64,000 bases of DNA from Nosema muscidifuracis (Eukaryota; Microsporidia; Nosematidae): NCBI GenBank assembly GCA_028335825.1, contig JAIOKI010000013.1:310001-374000 (forward strand). The letters run 5' to 3'. Positions within the stretch are counted from its first letter, which is position 1, and each line of letters starts with the position of its first letter. Position numbers and translations under genes: made by a program. This document shows positions 57,845 through 64,000 of the stretch, piece by piece. Below the pieces are notes generated by a model that saw only the letters and a list, made by a program, of their open reading frames with translations, did not search any database and was not told the DNA's origin.

Positions 57845-59302
57845 TTAAAAAGGAAGAATTTATATAATCACGAAGATATAATGTTATAATACATTAGTAT
57901 GAATGTAGAAATGTTAACCCCTAATTAATATTTAATTAAGAATGTATATTAAGATTGCGTATTCGTATTTATTAAAAAAATATTTTTTATATTTTTATTT
58001 ATTGACCAATCATATTTCAATAAGATGTCAAAAAATCAATTTTAAATTTAAGAAATGAGAGATGATTCATTTTACAGTTTTACTTATAGATATTGTAATA
58101 ATATTAGTATGAAATTTATATTTTATCTATTCAGATGATATTATAAATTTTTTTATTTTCTTTATTTCACACGTCATTATAAAATAAATAATAAATTAAA
58201 TATTTAAATAAACAATAAAAAATCTTTTTATCATAACTTCTTTATTAAGATAAACTTATCAAGTTTCTTATACGTTAACCCCTTATGTTTTTAATAATAT
58301 TTCAATTTTAATAATCATGAAATATTTCTTGATTAATCAAGACGAAATGTTTGAAATGACATGATATTGAATTTCAATAAATTAGAGGTATTTTTTTAAA
58401 TTATTTAATGAAAATTATATTTAATTTATTATTAAGATATTTTACAAACTAAAGCTTTTCCATCCTAAGAACTTAATTTTACTTTTAATATATATATTTA
58501 TAAACTGAATATATTTGTATTTTAATATAAAATATTATCATTATTAAAAGACAAATCTATCATTATTAAGATAACAATTTATCATTATTTTCTTATTGAA
58601 ATACAAGTAATAAATATCTATTATTAAAATACAAATCTATCATTACTTTATTTTTAAAATACAAATCTATCATTATTAAAATATAAAATTATCATTGCTA
58701 AAATACAAATCTATCATTATTTTCTTATTAAAATATAATTTAATTTGAAAATTGATTGTTTATTTTTAAAAAATTAATGTCTTATTAAAATACTAGTAAA
58801 AACTGTGGTATAACAAATTTCAAGATTCTCTTCTTAATATTTTCTTACACTATATAGTTATTCATTGAAGATAAATAAATTTAAAGATGTAAGAATTTTA
58901 ATTATCAATATATAAAAAAAATCTAACATTTATTTTTTTACCCCTAATAAAAGTATATGAAATATTGAAAATAACATAATATCTCTTAAAAAGAGTTAAT
59001 ATTTATAAAAATACAATTAAAATCAAATTTTAAATTTTTTTATATGTGGATGATACATATTAATAAAAACAAGTATATTTTTATCAAATATACGTAAATA
59101 TTTTATTTTAATAGTTATATTAAAGTACATTAAAAAGAGATTAAGTTTTAGTAATCCTTTATAAAAAAAGAATAATTTTTTTAATTAATACTGCAATTTA
59201 GAGTATGATAAAAATATTTGACTATTAAATAATTTTATAAATATGTATAATAAAATATTTACAGGATAGTAACTTATAAGATCCTCATATAAAATATTTT
59301 AG
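57845..59302. other. AT-rich intergenic region with short repeats and orphan CCCC boxes
   Basis: From 58,538 to about 58,735 the motif AAAATACAAATCTATCATTATT recurs about six times. TTAACCCCT or TTACCCCT boxes stand at about 57,914, 58,274 and 58,937 (plus strand), but none is followed by a frame longer than a few codons. Nothing else is recognised. Confidence 0.6.
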
Positions 59303-59310
59303 CCCCAAGA

Positions 59311-60981
59311 ATGAAAATACAAGATATAAAAGATGAATTTACAAATAAATTAAAAACATTTCCATTTGAAACAGATCATGAAGCTTCACTTATGGGAGTC
59401 ACTGATTACACCCTTTCTCATTCAAGTATTCCTATTCCATTAGAAACACCCTTCTGTATTCAACCAAGAAAAATTAATAAAAAAGTAAATGTATCAAATA
59501 CAAAGATAGATGAAGATTATATTTTATCAGAATCTACTGAAGATGAGTATTCATCTACAGATGAAGTATTTCATAATGATATTCTTATGAATATCAATTT
59601 AAGTATTAAAAATAAATTAATTATTGACTCATGTGAGTTATTAATAAATAGAAGTAAAAAATATGGATTAGTAGGAAGAAATGGTATAGGAAAGACTACT
59701 TTATTAAAGAGTATTAAAAAAAGGAAATTTGGTATACCAAGAGGTATTAAAATATATATGATTGAACAAGAATGTAATTTAGATATTACAGTTATAGAAC
59801 ATGTAGGAGAAAATGGAGGAAGAATACTTAGTGGATTTGGGTTTACTAAAGAAATGATAAATTTTAATTTAAAAGATTTAAGTGGTGGATGGAGAATGAG
59901 AGCTCATTTAGCTAAAGCTATAAATATTAATCCAGATTTATTATTATTAGATGAACCTACGAATTATTTAGATATTAATGCTTTAAATTGGTTAGAGAAA
60001 CAGATTAAAGATCTAAAGACGGTTATTATAGTATCACATGATAGAAATTTTTTGAACAATGTTGTAGATGAAATTCTTCATTTAAATGATTTTAAGATAG
60101 ACACTTATAAAGGTAATTATGATGCATTTTTAATACAAAAAAATAATAAATTAATTCAAATGAAAAAAGATTATGAGAATCAATTGAGACAGAGAGAACA
60201 TTTACAAAGTTTTATTGATAGATTTAGAGCTAATTCTAAGAGGGCATCTTTAGCACAATCAAAGATAAAACAATTAGCTAAAATGCCTCCATTAATACCC
60301 CCTAAGAAAGATCCAGTTATTAGATTTATTTTTGATAGTACACCTTGTAAAGGTACTTTAGTAGAAATGAGAGATGTTGAATTTTCTTATACTAAAGGTA
60401 TTCCTATATTTAATAATTTAACAATAAATATTACAAATAAATCTAGGATAGTAGTTGTAGGTGCTAATGGACAAGGAAAGAGTACCTTCTTAAAAATGTT
60501 AACAAATAATTTACAAAATTGTAATGGATATATAATTAAAGCTCCAAATCTTAAGGTAGGATATTTTGCTCAGCATCATGTCGATAATTTAAATGTTAAC
60601 GAAAAAGTTCTTGATTTAATGTTAAAACAATACACACTTGAAGAAAGTAAATGAGCTTTATCAAATTTTGGACTTAATGTTGATAACCAACGTATTGGTA
60701 CTTTATCAGGTGGACAAAAAAGTAGATTAACTATGGCTATAATAAATGGATACAAACCTAATTTATTAGTATTTGATGAACCTACTAATCATCTTGATAT
60801 GGAATCTATTGAAGCTTTAGCAGAATGTATACAAAAATTTGATGGAGGAGTTGTTTGTGTAAGTCATGACCTTAATTTTGTAAGTAAAGCGTTTACTGAA
60901 GTTTATGTATGTGAAAATAAGACTTTAAAATATTTTGGAGGAAGTGCTGTTGATTATAAAGAAAGTATAAAAAATGATTAA
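59311..60981 (+). pseudogene. ABCF-type ATPase (GCN20/ARB1-like) with one in-frame TGA
   Basis: Two ABC cassettes with no membrane segments. NBD1 has Walker A GRNGIGKTT (122-130), signature LSGGWRMRAHLA and Walker B LLLLDEPTNYLD. NBD2 has GANGQGKST, then a TGA at codon 448 (60,652-60,654), then in the same frame LSGGQKSRLTMA, LLVFDEPTNHLD and CVSHDLNFV up to 60,981. Apart from this stop the frame is open over 556 codons. The first 90 residues are specific to this protein. ABCF proteins act on ribosomes (GCN20 in Gcn2 signalling, ARB1 in biogenesis). The CCCC box is at 59,303-59,306. The TGA may be a true loss, a read-through site, or a sequencing error for TGG or CGA. The CDC50 gene next door ends in TGA, so TGA is a stop here. 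Confidence 0.85.
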
Positions 60982-61171
60982 TAATAAATTAGAATATAAA
61001 CAGATTTTTTTTAAATATCAGTAATATTTTTAATTTAAATATTATTTCTGATAAATTTATATATTTAAAAAATTAAAATTTATAGAATTTTTAACTATAT
61101 TAAATATATATCAATATATTTGTGTATACCAATAATAAAATTGATTAAAAACATTGAATGAACCCCTTGTT
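60982..61171 (+). other. Intergenic region before CDC50
   Basis: 190 bp of AT-rich sequence ending in the CCCC box of the next gene. No other feature is seen. Confidence 0.6.
61163..61166 (+). promoter_or_regulatory. CCCC start box of CDC50
   Basis: The sequence AACCCCTTGTTATG puts the box five bases before the ATG at 61,172. It rules out reading the frame from the upstream TTG at 61,154, which would run through the box. Confidence 0.7.
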
Positions 61172-61999
61172 ATGTTCCAAACAATAAATAGGAAATTTAG
61201 AGAGATGAAGAATAACATCTTATCACAGAAAGTGAAAGGTAAATTTGTATCAACAAACCTATCAAAACATTTTTTTATTCTTTTTGTACTAAGTCTTGTA
61301 TCCATTATCCTTGGCATTATATTGACAAACACTTATTACAATTTATATGAGACAGTTATTTCTTATGATAAATCTACAACTTTATCTGTGTATTTACCAC
61401 CATCTAAAATATATTTCTATATTCAGGTTGAAGAATTCTACCAGACAAATTTAAAGTACTCAAAAAGTATAAGTTTTAAACAACTTAAAGGAGAGAAAGA
61501 TACGAATAATAAGCATACAGAACCATTAGACTCAAAAGGAAGACGAGATTATTATCCAGCGGGTATCTTACCTAACACATTCTTTCAAGATAAATTTACT
61601 ATTAATAATTTAGATATAAAGACTAATAAAATATCATGGAAGAGTATAATGAAACAAATAAAACCAACTGGATACACATTAGATGAAATAATAAATCCTC
61701 CGTTATGGAAGAAATATAAAGAAATTCCTGATCTAAAACATAATGAAAGATTCATTAATTGGATTTATACAGCTCCCTTTTATAATTTTAGAAAACTTTG
61801 GGGAATAATAGATGTGCAGAAAGAAGGTGTCTATAATTTGGAAGTAGTGTCTACGTATCCATATGGGAAGAAAAATGTAGTGTTTAGTGAAATGTCATGG
61901 GCAGGGACTAAAAATTATTTTTTATCTCTGTCTCTTATTTTACTTGGAGTATTAGGATTAATTTTTTCAGTATTGTTGTATAAAAAGATGTTTGATTGA
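61172..61999 (+). CDS. CDC50: CDC50/LEM3-family flippase subunit
   Basis: 275 residues from MFQTINRKFREMKNN. Two transmembrane segments are seen: about 30-52 (FFILFVLSLVSIILGIIL) and about 243-265 (YFLSLSLILLGVLGLIFSVLL), with a large lumenal or extracellular loop between. Family landmarks are YYNLYETVISYDKS after TM1, YPAGILPNTFFQDKF, INPPLWKKYKEIPDL, NERFINWIYTAPFYNFRKLWG and SEMSWAGTKNYFL before TM2. These proteins are obligate partners of P4-ATPases that move phospholipids between membrane leaflets. The family is usually 320-400 residues, so this one is reduced. The stop is TGA. The last codons and the stop lie inside a 79-bp tandem triplication. Confidence 0.93.
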   Translation: MFQTINRKFREMKNNILSQKVKGKFVSTNLSKHFFILFVLSLVSIILGIILTNTYYNLYETVISYDKSTTLSVYLPPSKIYFYIQVEEFYQTNLKYSKSISFKQLKGEKDTNNKHTEPLDSKGRRDYYPAGILPNTFFQDKFTINNLDIKTNKISWKSIMKQIKPTGYTLDEIINPPLWKKYKEIPDLKHNERFINWIYTAPFYNFRKLWGIIDVQKEGVYNLEVVSTYPYGKKNVVFSEMSWAGTKNYFLSLSLILLGVLGLIFSVLLYKKMFD

Positions 62000-62198
62000 T
62001 AAAAAATTGAGTATATTCGTAATTTTTATTAAAGAATTAATTTTTTCATTATTGTTGTATAAAAAGATGTTTGATTGATAAAAAATTGAGTATATTTGTA
62101 ATTTTTATTAAAGAATTAATTTTTTCAGTATTGTTGTATAAAAAGATGTTTGATTGATAAAAAATTGAGCATATTCGTAATTTTTATTAAAGAATTAA
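61962..62198 (+). repeat. 79-bp tandem triplication over the 3' end of CDC50
   Basis: Three units of exactly 79 bp lie at 61962-62040, 62041-62119 and 62120-62198, with only one to three differences each. The first unit contains the last 12 codons of CDC50 (FSVLLYKKMFD and stop) and its 3' flank. Units two and three repeat that segment downstream of the gene. Confidence 0.95.
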
Positions 62199-62361
62199 TA
62201 TTACTAGCAAATAGTATAAATTATTCTCAATAATTTGATCAAATATTTTTTTTTGTTATTAATCAACATAGAATTGTTTCGTAGATTTCCTTTAAAAAGA
62301 CTTTAACGAAAAAATGCTAATCATTTTTTTCATAAAATTTTTTATTTTTTACCCCAGAAAA
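62199..62361 (+). other. Upstream region of eS26
   Basis: AT-rich sequence ending in the CCCC box at 62,352-62,355. An in-frame ATG at 62,314 would add 16 hydrophobic residues but lies upstream of the box. Confidence 0.6.
62352..62355 (+). promoter_or_regulatory. CCCC start box of eS26
   Basis: ACCCCAGAAAAATG: the box lies six bases before the ATG at 62,362 and decides the start against the upstream in-frame ATG at 62,314. Confidence 0.7.
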
Positions 62362-62676
62362 ATGCCAGTTAAAAGAAAGAATCATGGAAAAAACAGAAAG
62401 AATAGAGGATCTTGTAAACCAGTCCAATGTGATAAATGTGGTAGATTAGTACCAAAAGACAAGGCTGTTAAGAGATTTAAAATAGTACCACTTATTGAAG
62501 CTGGATCTATGGATGATGTAAAAATTGCTTCCATATATGAAACTTTTGAAGTACCAAGGATGTACTATAAAAACCAATATTGTATCGCATGTGCTTGTCA
62601 TGCTAGAATAGTAAGAGTAAGAAGTAGACAAGGAAGAAAGATTAGATATGATGGAGAAAAGAGAATGGTTAAATAA
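62362..62676 (+). CDS. RPS26: Ribosomal protein eS26
   Basis: 104 residues starting [16 protein letters not shown], the eS26 N-terminus (MxxKRxNxGRxKxxRG in the family). The zinc site has two pairs: CDKC near 23-26 and CIAC near 75-78. The start at 62,362 is chosen because it matches the family and follows the CCCC box by six bases. The open frame extends to an ATG at 62,314, but the added residues are hydrophobic and unlike eS26. eS26 sits at the mRNA exit of the 40S subunit. The gene converges with eRF3, with 56 bp between the stops. Confidence 0.97.
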   Translation: MPVKRKNHGKNRKNRGSCKPVQCDKCGRLVPKDKAVKRFKIVPLIEAGSMDDVKIASIYETFEVPRMYYKNQYCIACACHARIVRVRSRQGRKIRYDGEKRMVK

Positions 62677-62732
62677 ATAATTTAATTAATTTTATATAAA
62701 AAGTGTACCTGTTTAAAAATAATCAGTTTTAA

Positions 62733-63995
62733 TTAAAAAATGTTTCTTATTACACCTACTCCAAGTGTTTTTTCTCCCAATCTAAGTGCAAATCTTTCTT
62801 TATTTTCTTCTTCCTTACATAAAACTATCTCCTTCTCTGTTTCTATTTTTACTAGAACTTTACTACCTGCACGAATAAATCTCAATTTCTTATTTTCTAA
62901 GCTTCGTATTTCTTTGATTTTACATTGAACACTAAGAATTCCAATATGTAACATACAAATGAAACCTGAACAAATTATAGATTCACATTCTAATACAGTA
63001 AGTCTACATGTAAACATACTACTTCCTGTATAAGTATCATTATCAACATCTACGAGTCTACTTCCTAAATTAAGATCATCATTATCACTTTTAATTTTTA
63101 ATTTAACTGTATCTCCTGGAAATCCTTCATCGATTTCTACATCATCATTGTTATAGACAGCAGAAATTTGAATTTTAATATTCTGAGGAATTGCTTTTAT
63201 TATAGCATCTTTACGAATTACTCCACCATCTATTTTTCCACATATAATATTTGATCCCATTAGCTTAAGTTTCTCTATGACAGTTATATTTAATTTATCG
63301 TTAGCACGTTTTTTTATAGGTAACTGATCTAGATGATCAAAAAAAGTTGGTCCTTTGTACCATCCACTCTTTTTAGTTCTAATATTATCACCTGTAAGTC
63401 CACTTACTGGTATAAAGAGTGTATCCTTGAATAAAAATTTGATATAAGATCCGATTTTTGTCTTAATTTCATTAAACCTTTCTTCTGACCATTTCACGCT
63501 AGGATCATCCATCTTATTTACCAAAACAATTATTCTTTGTACTGTACCACTCTTCATAAGAAGAATATGTTCACGTGTTTGACCTCCCTTTTCAAACCCA
63601 GCCTCGAATTCGTTAATACGAGCACTCACTACTAGAATTCCAATATCTGCACAATTAGCTCCACTTATCATTTCAAATACGTATTGTTTATGACCAGGAG
63701 CATCTAATATATTAATTTTACGAGATGGTAAATCAAAATTAGCCATACCAAGTTCAGTAGTCTTTCCTTTTTCTCTTTCTTCTGGGTTAGTATCCATACA
63801 CCAACTTAAATACCAACTTTCTCTACCGCATTCTTTAGCAGAATCTTTGTATTTTTCTATAGTACGTATATCAACTAAATCTTTTAGAAGAAGAATCTGA
63901 CCACATAAAGTTGATTTACCTGCATCAACATGACCTACAAATATTATATTTACTACTTGTTTAGGTGATATTTTTAAATTATTAAGTTCTTCCAT
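62733..63995 (-). CDS. SUP35: Peptide-chain release factor eRF3 GTPase
   Basis: 420 residues, corresponding to the GTPase and beta-barrel part of eRF3. G1 is GHVDAGKST (21-29), the eRF3-diagnostic GRESWYLSWCMDTNPEEREKGKTTE lies at about 57-81, G3 is DAPGH, and G4 is NKMD. Domains 2-3 follow, with FTCRLTVLE and the C-terminal RFALRLGEKTLGVGVIRNI. The long N-terminal prion/poly-A-binding region of fungal Sup35 is absent. The WYLSWCMD motif separates it from eEF1A and HBS1. It delivers eRF1 to stop codons and hydrolyses GTP. The start is ATG at 63,993-63,995 with CCACC before it. The window ends five bases further, so an upstream start cannot be excluded. Confidence 0.96.
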   Translation of the reverse strand: MEELNNLKISPKQVVNIIFVGHVDAGKSTLCGQILLLKDLVDIRTIEKYKDSAKECGRESWYLSWCMDTNPEEREKGKTTELGMANFDLPSRKINILDAPGHKQYVFEMISGANCADIGILVVSARINEFEAGFEKGGQTREHILLMKSGTVQRIIVLVNKMDDPSVKWSEERFNEIKTKIGSYIKFLFKDTLFIPVSGLTGDNIRTKKSGWYKGPTFFDHLDQLPIKKRANDKLNITVIEKLKLMGSNIICGKIDGGVIRKDAIIKAIPQNIKIQISAVYNNDDVEIDEGFPGDTVKLKIKSDNDDLNLGSRLVDVDNDTYTGSSMFTCRLTVLECESIICSGFICMLHIGILSVQCKIKEIRSLENKKLRFIRAGSKVLVKIETEKEIVLCKEEENKERFALRLGEKTLGVGVIRNIF

Positions 63996-64000
63996 GGTGG

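Noticed and set aside
60652-60654. TGA as a sense codon (altered genetic code)
   Set aside because: CDC50 in the same window ends with TGA at the expected family length, and no other host gene has an internal TGA.
62314-62361. Longer eS26 with 16 extra hydrophobic N-terminal residues
   Set aside because: The CCCC box and the family N-terminus both point to the ATG at 62,362.
1-64000. tRNA genes, 5S rRNA, CRISPR arrays, telomeric repeats, defence or toxin systems
   Set aside because: I looked for T-arm and acceptor patterns, spaced direct repeats and telomere-like arrays on both strands and saw none I could support.

Overview
This window looks like a chromosome piece from a microsporidian, most likely of the Nosema/Vairimorpha clade. 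The support is a very short SSU rRNA (about 1,235 nt), an LSU rRNA with the 5.8S region fused to its 5' end, intron-free compact genes, very AT-rich spacers, and a CCC/CCCC box a few bases upstream of nearly every start codon, a known microsporidian gene signal. The genus is inferred from memory of SSU signatures, not from a search.

The window has three parts. (1) Bases 1 to about 39,000 contain no intact host gene that I can recognise. They are a graveyard of decayed mobile elements: R4/Dong-like LINE relics (about 0.96-4.0 kb and 9.6-12.7 kb, plus an isolated LINE tail at 7.85 kb), at least five or six old Ty3/gypsy-type LTR fossils, a Merlin (ISXO2-like) DNA transposon relic at 34.1-34.9 kb, and a few decayed coding regions of unknown identity. 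At 17.7-23.8 kb lies a much younger nest: a 5'-truncated APE-type LINE carrying a nearly whole Ty3/gypsy element with 55-bp terminal repeats and a 5-bp target duplication. (2) Bases 39.5-43.45 kb are one rDNA unit in SSU-ITS-LSU order, directly followed by a nearly full-length LINE (43.7-49.45 kb) of the same family as the interrupted copy. (3) From 49.7 kb to the end the window is ordinary gene-bearing sequence: OLA1/YchF GTPase, TAE2/RQC2 (NEMF), a DUF2439 (ZGRF1/Mte1-type) protein, a 59-residue small protein, an amino-acid permease, an ABCF ATPase interrupted by one in-frame TGA, a CDC50/LEM3 flippase subunit, ribosomal protein eS26 and release factor eRF3/SUP35. Four of these (OLA1-type GTPase, RQC2, eS26, eRF3) act on or around the ribosome, and the ABCF protein may too.

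The layout (element graveyard, rDNA, then genes) would fit a subtelomeric region passing into a chromosome core, but no telomeric repeat is visible. I see no defence system, CRISPR array, tRNA gene or toxin system. The most noteworthy signals are the dated nesting of two elements with an uninterrupted reference copy in the same window, the compact LTR/primer-site/gag-start arrangement, a chimeric 5' end of the rDNA-adjacent LINE, an unclassified dispersed repeat in three copies, a paired decayed gene family, the in-frame TGA in the ABCF gene, and a short gene with the start box.
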